Source: Vibrio harveyi NBRC 15634 = ATCC 14126 = KCTC 12724
GTDB lineage: Bacteria; Pseudomonadota; Gammaproteobacteria; Enterobacterales; Vibrionaceae
Assembly: GCF_001591145.1 (NCBI RefSeq)
Contig: NZ_BCUF01000022.1
Span: forward strand, 24,639-88,638
DNA: 64,000 bases
Direction of reading: 5' to 3'
The notes beneath the pieces were generated by a model that was given only the letters and a program-made list of their open reading frames with translations, ran no database searches and was not told where the DNA came from. This document shows positions 1 through 8,317 of the stretch, piece after piece. Within the stretch, counting starts at the first letter, position 1; each line of letters starts with the position of its first letter. The translations under genes were made by a program, and so were the position numbers.

Positions 1-2029
1 TCAAGCGATAGTAGAGGTTTTGGTTATCTGGTTTTGGCATCACACCAAACAAGAAACTCAATGAAGACCCATAAGGCAACTTCATATCTTCTAAGTCAGA
101 GCTTCCTACTTGAACAACATCATTTTCCAACATGACTTGGCTAACAATAAGTTTGGACTCTGGCGTATTAGACACTAGCAGTTTTGATGAATCAGCTTTC
201 ACTAAACCGTATTGAGATCCAAAGATAAGTTGGCGGTCACTATCCTCTGAACGTCGAATCAGATTACAAACGCCTGGAAGAAATTCATTATTAATTAAGC
301 CTGAAGAAGAGGAATAGTGCTTCATCAACTGACCGGAGAGATGGTAATAGCTTAACCCTACCGATGAAGCGAGCCAAACCCCTTCAGAATCACTCAGTAA
401 ACAAGCGGACCGAGAGTTTGAAACACTCATTTCCATCACCTGCTTTTCGTTACGACCCGGGATGGTTCGAAAAACACCGTAAGCAGATGCAAACCATTGA
501 GAGCCATCATTAGCAGTAATGATATCAAGCGACTCTCCATACTTTTCAGAGAAACGGTTAAAACGAATCCGCTCTCCATCATACTCATAGACACCGTGAT
601 CGGTACCAATCAGCAGCAACTCTTCTTTGTCATACAAACGAGTAATTTTGGCAGGTAGATACTGACTCACTAACCAGTCACTGCCAAAGTTACGCATTTC
701 TTGCTTTTCAGCGTCGATATTAAACAGTTGATAACCACTTGATACCCACAATCGGCTCGCCCCGTCAGCCACAATATGATCAACGGCTCGTCCTGCAATG
801 ACTTGCAAATACGGGAAGGTCATTGGGGTTAAGTTCTCAAGATCGAATATCTCAAGGCCATTTGCTGTCGCTATCCATAACTTATCACCTTGAAAAGCGA
901 ACTCATTAATCTGAGAAGATAAATCTAAAACCTCACTAATTGCCTTAGGTCCTGAGCGATAAAGCTTATGATCATCAGCAAACCAAAGCGCACCATCAGG
1001 TCCCGTCAACGTTTGGCGGATTCGCCCAGAAAGTGTCAATTGATCGTAACTACTGAACGTTGTTCGCTCGAATTTTTTACTAAATAATGAGTAATAACGA
1101 ATGCCTTGGTTGGTAGCAATCCACATACCGCCCATGTTGTCGTTCAATAACGAGTAGATCTTAGTGGTCGCTAATTCCAGCTCAAGGAAGCTTGCCGGGG
1201 TGACTTGAGTTACATCTCCGCTTAAGAACGAATACAAATAAAGCCCTTGCTCCGTTCCGACCCAATACTCTTGGTTGGTTTCTGCAAATGTAAGAACGTG
1301 AGATGTACCAATTCGAATGACAGGTTTATCTGGTTCGGAGATATTAAAAATCAGCGCGCCTTTTAGCGTTCCGACCAGAATCTCTCGACGAGTATGTGAG
1401 TAATACACTTTTTCTATGTAGTGTTTACCCGACGAAACAACATGGTTGAACTTGCTCCCCTCTGATAGATATACACCTGATGTCGTCGCTAACGCCCACT
1501 TCGTTTCGACGAAAATGGCGTCATTAATATAGACGTAACTGTTGTTACTATGCTGATAGAGTTGCAGTAAAGAGAAGGAGTTAAGTTCACTGGTTTCAAT
1601 ATTGTAGGTATAGAAATGCGCGCCGTCACTAACCCAGATAAAATTGCCAGATGAGCCAATCTTACGAATTTGAGAACCAGGATTGAGACTAAAGACCAAG
1701 CGACGTTCTTGGTTAGGGTAAGTCTGATATACCTCGTTTTCGATAAACGTCCAGAATGAGCCTTTGTGGTATGCCAGTTGTTCTACTTTCGCTCGTAGAA
1801 AACTGCCTGATTTTGGCAAAGTGGTTTGCCCATCATAAAACAGCACCCGTCCGTGGACATCGTGAATCCAAAGCCCACCATGCTCACCCGGGAACAATTT
1901 TTTTGCCGCAATAAAAGTCCCCTTAACCTGATTTGGCAAAGGGTAAAAGATCGCATTCGCTTCACTTGAAGCAAACGCTTGAAATGAGAGGATAAAAGCC
2001 CAGAAAAAGAGGGCTAATTGGCGCAGCAA
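1..2029 (-). CDS. Periplasmic beta-propeller (Reg_prop/Y_Y_Y) sensor protein, 5' part only
   Basis: A continuous minus-strand reading frame of 676 codons has no stop before the window edge, so the C-terminal output domain is missing. I chose the TTG start at 2029 because an AAGGA ribosome site lies 7 nt upstream; no ATG start fits. The N-terminus (MLRQLALFFWAFILSFQAFA) is a signal peptide. The body repeats the Reg_prop pattern, for example GGLWIHDVHGRVLFYDG near the start and GGMWIATNQGIRYY in the middle, which indicates a periplasmic seven-bladed propeller. The last visible residues (PDNQNLYYRL) match the start of a Y_Y_Y domain, which normally links such propellers to a membrane helix. In this family the output is a histidine kinase, hybrid kinase, GGDEF or LuxR/AraC-type domain; which one cannot be told here. 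The ligand is unknown. Confidence 0.8.
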   Translation of the reverse strand, partial: MLRQLALFFWAFILSFQAFASSEANAIFYPLPNQVKGTFIAAKKLFPGEHGGLWIHDVHGRVLFYDGQTTLPKSGSFLRAKVEQLAYHKGSFWTFIENEVYQTYPNQERRLVFSLNPGSQIRKIGSSGNFIWVSDGAHFYTYNIETSELNSFSLLQLYQHSNNSYVYINDAIFVETKWALATTSGVYLSEGSKFNHVVSSGKHYIEKVYYSHTRREILVGTLKGALIFNISEPDKPVIRIGTSHVLTFAETNQEYWVGTEQGLYLYSFLSGDVTQVTPASFLELELATTKIYSLLNDNMGGMWIATNQGIRYYSLFSKKFERTTFSSYDQLTLSGRIRQTLTGPDGALWFADDHKLYRSGPKAISEVLDLSSQINEFAFQGDKLWIATANGLEIFDLENLTPMTFPYLQVIAGRAVDHIVADGASRLWVSSGYQLFNIDAEKQEMRNFGSDWLVSQYLPAKITRLYDKEELLLIGTDHGVYEYDGERIRFNRFSEKYGESLDIITANDGSQWFASAYGVFRTIPGRNEKQVMEMSVSNSRSACLLSDSEGVWLASSVGLSYYHLSGQLMKHYSSSSGLINNEFLPGVCNLIRRSEDSDRQLIFGSQYGLVKADSSKLLVSNTPESKLIVSQVMLENDVVQVGSSDLEDMKLPYGSSLSFLFGVMPKPDNQNLYYRL

Positions 2030-2241
2030 GATAAAATCCTTACATGTATCAATACGTGCGACTCATGGTTCACTCATGCCTTCCATAGCTAAGTGTCTAT
2101 ATGGTTATTTTGAGCCGCTAATTATTGATAATGATATCTCAAATCCTTTGATAGAAAAGACTCACTGCGCTTAAGGTTTGTAATTCTTACTGCCAGATCA
2201 CGTTAAAAACGTATTCCGTGTAGAGAAGCACAACACAATTG

Positions 2242-3123
2242 TTACTTTTCGCTCAAACATTGACTAAAGCTGTTGGACATTCCTTTAAGAAATTCGAAGT
2301 AACTTCCAGATTTCACCTCAACCTCACTACCCAGCGGATCAAGAACACCTGAACGAACGTCACTGCCGCGCATCACACTCTCAATAACCGCCGGAGTAAA
2401 CTGAGGTTCAGAGAACACGCACGCTACATCACCGGTTCCCAACGTTTTACGGATACGAATCAGTGTTTTTGCACCAGGTTTACGGTCCGGTGAAACGGTG
2501 AAGTGACCCATTTGATTCAAACCATAACGCTCTTCAAAATACCCATAAGCATCATGGAATACGAAGTAACCTTTATCTTTGACTGGAGCAAGCTGCTGTT
2601 TAATCTCAGAATCAGTCGCGTTCAACTTTACTTCAAATTTCTTCAGGTTGTTGGCGTACGTATCGGCATGTACTGGATCAACTTCCGCTAACTTGTGTGC
2701 AATTGCATTAGCGACCTGTTGTACTGTTTCAACACCCAACCAAAAATGAGGGTCATGTGTACCATGGTCATGACCATCGTGATCATGAGAATGCTCGCTA
2801 CCAAACTCTCGCAGCGACAAACCCGGAATTTGGCTTAGTGTCAGTGTGTTCCCTCTATCTGTCACCACTTTTTCAAGGAATGGTTCGAGGTCGTGCCCAT
2901 ACCAAATCACCAGATCCGCTGCTGCTACTTTCTGGACATCAGAAGGGCGCAACGCGTAATCATGCGGAGATGCATTGTTTTGTAGCAATACGTCCGGAGC
3001 CGTTACGCCTTCAGTAAGCTCGGTCGTGATCATTTGAATTGGTTTGATACTGGTTAACACAGTTACCGCGTGAGCAGGTAACGTTAATATTGCTGAGACA
3101 GCAAGAATAATAGCTCTTTTCAT
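2242..3123 (-). CDS. znuA: Zinc ABC transporter periplasmic binding protein ZnuA
   Basis: This 293-residue protein captures periplasmic zinc and delivers it to ZnuBC. A signal peptide (MKRAIILAVSAILTLPAHA) is followed by the cluster A-I zinc-binding fold. Zinc-ligand positions are visible as SPHDY (His54), the DPHFW segment and FHDAYGYF. A mobile His/Asp-rich loop at about residues 111-127 (SHDHDGHDHGTHDPHFW) is typical of zinc-specific rather than manganese-specific family members. It is divergent from znuCB with a 78-bp spacer carrying a Zur-type palindrome, so expression should rise under zinc limitation. Confidence 0.95.
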   Translation of the reverse strand: MKRAIILAVSAILTLPAHAVTVLTSIKPIQMITTELTEGVTAPDVLLQNNASPHDYALRPSDVQKVAAADLVIWYGHDLEPFLEKVVTDRGNTLTLSQIPGLSLREFGSEHSHDHDGHDHGTHDPHFWLGVETVQQVANAIAHKLAEVDPVHADTYANNLKKFEVKLNATDSEIKQQLAPVKDKGYFVFHDAYGYFEERYGLNQMGHFTVSPDRKPGAKTLIRIRKTLGTGDVACVFSEPQFTPAVIESVMRGSDVRSGVLDPLGSEVEVKSGSYFEFLKGMSNSFSQCLSEK

Positions 3124-3157
3124 AGTTTTACTTGGGGTATGGCGTGGAAAGTGAGAT

Positions 3158-3176
3158 AATGTTACATTATAACATT
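3158..3176. promoter_or_regulatory. Zur box between znuA and znuCB
   Basis: AATGTTA and TAACATT are perfect 7-bp inverted arms with a 5-bp spacer. This matches the gamma-proteobacterial Zur pattern (AATGTTATA..TATAACATT-like) and lies in the short divergent znuA/znuC spacer, where one site can repress both directions. Assigning it to Zur rather than another Fur-family protein is by motif and position. Confidence 0.8.
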
Positions 3177-3201
3177 ATTATTTTGCAAATGAGTTTCATT
3201 C

Positions 3202-3990
3202 ATGTCTTCACTAGTCCGTCTTGAGCAACTGTGCGTCGAGTTTGACGAACGCAGAGTTCTCGACAATATCACTATGGAATTAGAAAAGGGCAAGATCACC
3301 ACCCTAATTGGTCCCAACGGAGCGGGAAAATCGACATTAGTTAAAGTCATTCTAGGTCTCCAAAAACCGACCAGCGGTAAGTTAACGAAGCAACGTAAAC
3401 TGAAAATTGGTTATGTTCCTCAGAAACTGAAACTCAACGATTCACTGCCACTCAATGTCATTCGCTTTTTGAACCTTGCTGGCAAGTATAGCAAGCAGGA
3501 ATGTCTCGATGCGCTACGCCTTGTTGGAGCTGAGCATCTCATCGCAAGTAACATGCACCGTCTATCTGGCGGAGAGAACCAACGAGTATTGCTCGCACGC
3601 GCCCTACTACAACGTCCAGAATTGTTGGTATTAGATGAACCCGCTCAAGGGGTCGATGTTCAAGGTCAGATCGATCTCTATGACTTAATTGAGAGCATCC
3701 GCCACCGATTTGACTGCGGTGTGTTCATGGTGTCTCATGACTTGCACTTAGTGATGGCTAAAACTGACGATGTGATTTGCTTGCATCATCATGTGTGCTG
3801 CTCTGGCTCACCGGCAACCATCACCCAGCACCCTTCTTACATTGCGCTGTTTGGTAATGCGACTCGAGAATCTCTGGCTTTTTACCATCATGATCATGAG
3901 CATCACCACCACGATTTAGCGGGTTCACCAGTCACTGGCGATGCTACATCTTGTTCAAACCATTCTCACGGACATCATCATCATGATTGA
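3202..3990 (+). CDS. znuC: Zinc ABC transporter ATP-binding protein ZnuC
   Basis: This 262-residue ATPase powers ZnuB-mediated zinc import at the inner membrane. Walker A is GPNGAGKST (about residues 38-46), the signature is LSGGENQRV, Walker B is LLVLDEP, and the switch histidine is in MVSHDLH. The C-terminal tail is strikingly His-rich ([11 protein letters not shown], then HSHGHHHHD to the end). Such stretches are usual in ZnuA but notable on the cytoplasmic ATPase. The ATG at 3202 has only a weak ribosome site. The stop codon overlaps the znuB start, indicating translational coupling. Confidence 0.95.
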   Translation: MSSLVRLEQLCVEFDERRVLDNITMELEKGKITTLIGPNGAGKSTLVKVILGLQKPTSGKLTKQRKLKIGYVPQKLKLNDSLPLNVIRFLNLAGKYSKQECLDALRLVGAEHLIASNMHRLSGGENQRVLLARALLQRPELLVLDEPAQGVDVQGQIDLYDLIESIRHRFDCGVFMVSHDLHLVMAKTDDVICLHHHVCCSGSPATITQHPSYIALFGNATRESLAFYHHDHEHHHHDLAGSPVTGDATSCSNHSHGHHHHD

Positions 3991-4768
3991 GTTTTTATTG
4001 CCTTCAATTCTGGCTGGTATTGGTATTGCGATCATCGCAGGTCCACTTGGCTCATTCGTGGTTTGGCGAAAAATGGCTTACTTTGGCGATACCCTTGCTC
4101 ACGCCTCGTTAATGGGGTTAGCGCTGGGCTTTTTACTCAATGTAAACCTATATCTTGCGCTACTAGTTTGCTGTTTAGCGTTAGCGGTCCTGCTTGTGAC
4201 TCTGCAAAAACAACAGCTTGTGGCGACAGATACCTTGCTTGGTATTTTGGCGCACAGTGCGCTGTCCATTGGTTTAGTGTCCGTCAGTTTCTTAGACAAC
4301 GTTCGCGTAGATCTTATGAGCTACCTATTCGGTGACTTGCTTGCGGTCTCGCCACAAGATCTGATGTTCATCTACGCTGGTGTTGTTGCTGTAAGTGCGT
4401 GTTTGTACATCTTTTGGCGCCCACTGCTCTCCAGCACAGTCAGCGAAGAGCTTGCCGCCGTGGAGGGCGTGAATACCGATCTAGTGCGTTTGGTATTAAT
4501 GCTGATGGTGGGTGTGGTCATCGCAGTAGGTATGAAGTTTGTTGGCGCATTGATCATGACTTCTCTACTGATTATCCCTGCAGCCACTGCGCGTAAAGTT
4601 TCCTCATCACCAGAGCAAATGGCATTGTTTGCCTCGATTATCGGTTCGATTGCAGTGTTAATGGGGTTAAGCCTATCTTGGCACTTCGATACGCCAGCAG
4701 GTCCTTCTGTTGTCATTAGTGCAACATTCCTGTTTATGCTTAGCCAATTGATTAGACGTAAAGCCTAA
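3983..4768 (+). CDS. znuB: Zinc ABC transporter permease ZnuB
   Basis: The protein is the inner-membrane channel subunit of the ZnuABC importer (ABC-3 family), with about seven to eight hydrophobic helices over 261 residues. I use the ATG at 3983, which overlaps the last codons of znuC and gives the canonical [12 protein letters not shown] start. An upstream in-frame start at 3941 would add 14 residues lying inside znuC coding sequence. Recognisable segments include [16 protein letters not shown] and [20 protein letters not shown], typical of the family. A bidirectional terminator follows 18 bp after the stop. Confidence 0.94.
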   Translation: MIEFLLPSILAGIGIAIIAGPLGSFVVWRKMAYFGDTLAHASLMGLALGFLLNVNLYLALLVCCLALAVLLVTLQKQQLVATDTLLGILAHSALSIGLVSVSFLDNVRVDLMSYLFGDLLAVSPQDLMFIYAGVVAVSACLYIFWRPLLSSTVSEELAAVEGVNTDLVRLVLMLMVGVVIAVGMKFVGALIMTSLLIIPAATARKVSSSPEQMALFASIIGSIAVLMGLSLSWHFDTPAGPSVVISATFLFMLSQLIRRKA

Positions 4769-4785
4769 TGCACTGATAGAAAAAG

Positions 4786-4813
4786 AAAAGCCTGCGAAAT
4801 CGCAGGCTTTTTT
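4786..4813. terminator. Bidirectional terminator between znuB and sucD
   Basis: The stem is AAAGCCTGCG / CGCAGGCTTT with an AAAT loop, flanked by A and T runs. It lies between the convergent znuB and sucD genes and can serve both strands. Confidence 0.85.
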
Positions 4814-4838
4814 GATGCTTTTGTAATGGTTTGGTTGA

Positions 4839-5711
4839 TTACCAACCTGTCACTTCACGTAGACCTTTGCCAATCTCTGCTAGAGATTTCACAGTCTTAA
4901 CGCCAGCCGCTTCTAGTGCTGCGAATTTGTCTTCAGCAGTACCTTTGCCACCAGAGATAATCGCACCAGCGTGACCCATACGTTTACCAGGAGGAGCCGT
5001 TACACCAGCAATGTAAGAAACCACAGGCTTCGTTACGTTTTCTTTGATGTAAGCAGCAGCTTCTTCTTCCGCAGTACCACCAATTTCACCAATCATTACG
5101 ATTGCTTCAGTTTCTGGGTCTTCTTGGAAAAGTTTAAGGATATCGATAAAGTTTGAACCAGGAATTGGGTCACCACCGATACCAACACACGTTGATTGAC
5201 CGAAGCCTTCATCCGTTGTTTGCTTAACCGCTTCGTACGTTAGAGTACCTGAACGAGAAACGATACCTACTTTACCTTTCTTGTGAATATGACCAGGCAT
5301 GATACCGATCTTACATTCATCAGGTGTGATAACACCCGGACAGTTTGGACCGATCATGCGAACGCCAGTTTCTTCTAGCTTCACTTTAACATCGATCATA
5401 TCTGTTGTTGGGATGCCTTCCGTGATGGTCACGATAAGCTCAATACCCGCATCAATCGCTTCTAGGATTGCATCTTTACAGAATGGCGCTGGTACGTAGA
5501 TTACTGTTGCTGTTGCGCCAGTCACTTCGACTGCTTCACGTACAGTGTTGAATACAGGAAGACCAAGGTGAGTTTGACCACCTTTACCTGGAGATACACC
5601 ACCAACCATTTGTGTACCGTAAGCAATTGCCTGCTCTGAGTGGAAAGTACCTTGACCACCCGTGAAGCCCTGACAGATTACTTTAGTGTCTTTGTTAATT
5701 AGTACAGACAT
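4839..5711 (-). CDS. sucD: Succinyl-CoA synthetase alpha subunit
   Basis: The alpha subunit binds CoA and carries the phosphohistidine in the reversible step succinyl-CoA + ADP/GDP + Pi to succinate + NTP. It is 290 residues, the standard length. The N-terminal CoA-binding Rossmann domain includes [16 protein letters not shown] and GGVSPGKGG. The active-site histidine lies in [14 protein letters not shown] near residue 247. Its ATG overlaps the sucC stop by one base (TAATG), so the two subunits are translationally coupled. It is the last gene of the sdh-suc block. Confidence 0.97.
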   Translation of the reverse strand: MSVLINKDTKVICQGFTGGQGTFHSEQAIAYGTQMVGGVSPGKGGQTHLGLPVFNTVREAVEVTGATATVIYVPAPFCKDAILEAIDAGIELIVTITEGIPTTDMIDVKVKLEETGVRMIGPNCPGVITPDECKIGIMPGHIHKKGKVGIVSRSGTLTYEAVKQTTDEGFGQSTCVGIGGDPIPGSNFIDILKLFQEDPETEAIVMIGEIGGTAEEEAAAYIKENVTKPVVSYIAGVTAPPGKRMGHAGAIISGGKGTAEDKFAALEAAGVKTVKSLAEIGKGLREVTGW

Positions 5712-6877
5712 TATTTAGCCTCCGCAGCAGCAACAACTTTCTGAGCAGCATCTGTTAGCGACTCAGCAGCAATGATATCAACATCAGAATTAGCAAGAAC
5801 TTCGCGACCTAGGTCAGCGTTAGTACCTTCAAGACGAACAACAACAGGTACCGTTACACCAACTTCTTTCACTGCACCAATGATGCCTTCTGCGATCATG
5901 TCACAACGAACGATACCGCCGAAGATGTTGACTAGAACTGCTTTCACGTTGTCATCAGATAGGATGATCTTGAACGCTTCCGCTACACGCTCTTTTGTTG
6001 CACCGCCACCTACGTCTAGGAAGTTAGCCGGCTTGCCACCGTGTAGGTTTACGATGTCCATTGTACCCATCGCCAGACCTGCACCATTAACCATACAGCC
6101 AACATTGCCGTCTAGTGCTACGTAGTTCAGTTCCCACTGAGCTGCGTGCGCTTCACGCTCATCTTCTTGTGAAGGATCGTGCATTTCACGAAGCTTAGGC
6201 TGACGGTATAACGCGTTTGAGTCGATGTTGATCTTACCGTCAAGACACAGCAGGTTGCCTTCGCCAGTAATAACCAGTGGGTTGATCTCTAGTAGCGCTA
6301 GGTCGTACTGAGAAAACATAGTGCCAAGACCCATGAAGATCTTAACGAATTGTTTGATTTGGTCACCTTCAAGACCAAGTTTGAACGCGAGCTCACGACC
6401 TTGGTAAGCCTGAGGACCTACTAGTGGATCGATTGCTGCTTTGTGGATTAGCTCCGGTGTTTCTTCCGCAACTTTTTCGATTTCCACACCACCTTCAGTT
6501 GAAGCCATGAATACGATCTTACGGCTTGCACGGTCTACAACCGCACCAAGGTAAAGTTCGTTAGCAATGTTAGATGCTTCTTCTACAAGGATTTTAGTAA
6601 CAGGCTGACCATTTGCGTCTGTTTGGTAAGTAACCAAGTTCTTACCTAGCCATTTTTGTGCGAATTCTTTTACACCATCTTTTGTATCGTGTAGCTCTAC
6701 GCCGCCCGCTTTACCGCGACCGCCAGCGTGAACCTGACACTTTACAACTTTCTTTTCAGTAGTGATGCGACCCGCTGCTTCAAAAGCTTCTTGTGGCGTA
6801 TCACATGCGTAGCCTTCCGGTACAGGCAAACCGAATTCTGCAAACAGCTGTTTGGCTTGGTATTCATGCAAATTCAT
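5711..6877 (-). CDS. sucC: Succinyl-CoA synthetase beta subunit (ADP-forming)
   Basis: This 388-residue beta subunit has an N-terminal ATP-grasp domain (starts [35 protein letters not shown]) and a C-terminal ligase-CoA domain ([22 protein letters not shown]). It pairs with SucD in the TCA cycle. The upstream 203-bp spacer separates it from sucB, leaving room for a separate promoter or RNA processing between sucAB and sucCD. Confidence 0.97.
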   Translation of the reverse strand: MNLHEYQAKQLFAEFGLPVPEGYACDTPQEAFEAAGRITTEKKVVKCQVHAGGRGKAGGVELHDTKDGVKEFAQKWLGKNLVTYQTDANGQPVTKILVEEASNIANELYLGAVVDRASRKIVFMASTEGGVEIEKVAEETPELIHKAAIDPLVGPQAYQGRELAFKLGLEGDQIKQFVKIFMGLGTMFSQYDLALLEINPLVITGEGNLLCLDGKINIDSNALYRQPKLREMHDPSQEDEREAHAAQWELNYVALDGNVGCMVNGAGLAMGTMDIVNLHGGKPANFLDVGGGATKERVAEAFKIILSDDNVKAVLVNIFGGIVRCDMIAEGIIGAVKEVGVTVPVVVRLEGTNADLGREVLANSDVDIIAAESLTDAAQKVVAAAEAK

Positions 6878-7080
6878 TTTGATATTCCGTTTGTTTATCC
6901 CTTAAGGGATTTATTATTTCCATAACACCACTTCATGCGGTGCGTCTGTAGGGTCTTCTCAAATCAACTGCTTATAGATTATATCGGGGGCAGTTCAAGT
7001 GAAGGCCAGACGCTGAGCCAGTCTAGCCTTGGATGCTGTAGGCGTCGAGCTATCAGGGACAACTCGACGTTTTAGCGATA
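6878..7080 (-). other. sucB-sucC intercistronic spacer with stem-loop
   Basis: The spacer is 203 bp long, whereas most genes of this block are 0 to 92 bp apart. It holds an inverted repeat CGTCGAG (7043-7049) / CTCGACG (7063-7069) just after the sucB stop on the transcribed strand. There is no T-run, so it is not a clear terminator; a processing or stability hairpin fits better. No ORF is seen in it. Confidence 0.5.
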
Positions 7081-8289
7081 TTAAACGTCTAATAACAGAC
7101 GCGCTGGATCTTCTAGTAGCTCTTTAATTGTTACTAGGAAACCCACTGACTCACGACCATCAATCAAACGGTGATCGTAAGATAGTGCTAGGTACATCAT
7201 TGGCAAGATTTCTACTTTGCCATCAACCGCCATTGGACGCTCTTGGATCTTGTGCATACCCAAGATTGCTGATTGTGGTGGGTTAATGATTGGCGTAGAC
7301 ATCAATGAACCAAATACACCGCCGTTAGTGATAGTGAAGTTACCGCCCATCAACTCATCAACCGTTAGCTTGCCGTCACGACCTTTGATTGCTAGCTCTT
7401 TGATGCCTTTTTCGATGTCAGCAAAACCTAGCGTGTCACAGTCTTTTAGAACTGGCGTCACTAGACCGCGTGGCGTAGAAACCGCCATACTGATATCAAA
7501 GTAGTTGTGGTAAACGATGTCATCACCATCAATAGATGCATTCACTTCTGGGTAACGTTTTAGTGCTTCAGTTACTGCTTTCACGTAGAAAGACATGAAG
7601 CCAAGGCGAGTGCCGTGACGCTCTTCAAACTGGTCTTTGTACTGCTTACGAAGGTCCATGATTGGCTTCATGTTCACTTCGTTAAACGTAGTTAGCATTG
7701 CCGTGTTGTTTTTCGCTTCTAGAAGACGATTTGCCACTGTCTTACGTAGACGCGTCATTGGAACACGTTTTTGGCTGCGAGCTGCCGCAGGCGCTTCAAC
7801 GGCTGCTGGAGCTTCTGCTTTCGGAGCTGCTTTTGCGTTTGCAAGGTGCGCTTCGATATCTTCGCGAGTAATGCGACCGCCAACACCAGAGCCTTTCACT
7901 TGGCTTGCTTCTAGACCGTGTTCAGCAAGAAGACGACGAACCGCAGGGCTTAACGCATCGTTGCTCTCTTCTGTCAGCGTTGCTTTATGACGCTTGTCAG
8001 GAGATGCTTCTTTGTCTTCTGTTGAATCTGTCGTTGGTTCGCCTGCTACGGCACCTGGCTTAAGTTTTGCAATCAACTGCTTAGAAAGTACTGTCGCACC
8101 TTCTTCTTCGATAATGGCTTCTAAAACGCCCGCTTCCGGAGCAGGTACTTCAAGCACGACTTTATCAGTTTCGATATCAACCAGAACTTCATCACGCTCG
8201 ACTACGTCGCCTGGTTGTTTGTGCCATGTCGCTACGGTTGCGTCAGCAACTGATTCAGGTAAATCTGGAACCAGAATTTCAATTGTCAT
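7081..8289 (-). CDS. sucB: 2-oxoglutarate dehydrogenase E2, dihydrolipoamide succinyltransferase
   Basis: The 402-residue E2 core transfers the succinyl group from E1 to CoA. The domains in order are an N-terminal lipoyl domain with the modified lysine in [14 protein letters not shown] (about residue 43), a Pro/Ala/Glu-rich linker, an E3/E1-binding domain ([20 protein letters not shown], about 114-133), a second linker rich in Ala and Pro, and the catalytic domain with the [12 protein letters not shown] active-site histidine near residue 373. An AAAGGAAG ribosome site precedes the ATG. It lies 28 bp after sucA. Confidence 0.97.
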   Translation of the reverse strand: MTIEILVPDLPESVADATVATWHKQPGDVVERDEVLVDIETDKVVLEVPAPEAGVLEAIIEEEGATVLSKQLIAKLKPGAVAGEPTTDSTEDKEASPDKRHKATLTEESNDALSPAVRRLLAEHGLEASQVKGSGVGGRITREDIEAHLANAKAAPKAEAPAAVEAPAAARSQKRVPMTRLRKTVANRLLEAKNNTAMLTTFNEVNMKPIMDLRKQYKDQFEERHGTRLGFMSFYVKAVTEALKRYPEVNASIDGDDIVYHNYFDISMAVSTPRGLVTPVLKDCDTLGFADIEKGIKELAIKGRDGKLTVDELMGGNFTITNGGVFGSLMSTPIINPPQSAILGMHKIQERPMAVDGKVEILPMMYLALSYDHRLIDGRESVGFLVTIKELLEDPARLLLDV

Positions 8290-8317
8290 ATCTGTTTCTT
8301 CCTTTAACTTCTAGTTC

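Noticed and set aside
1783..1974. A 63-codon minus-strand frame
   Set aside because: It is an alternative frame inside the large sensor gene, whose frame is continuous from 2029 to the window edge and shows signal peptide and Reg_prop motifs.
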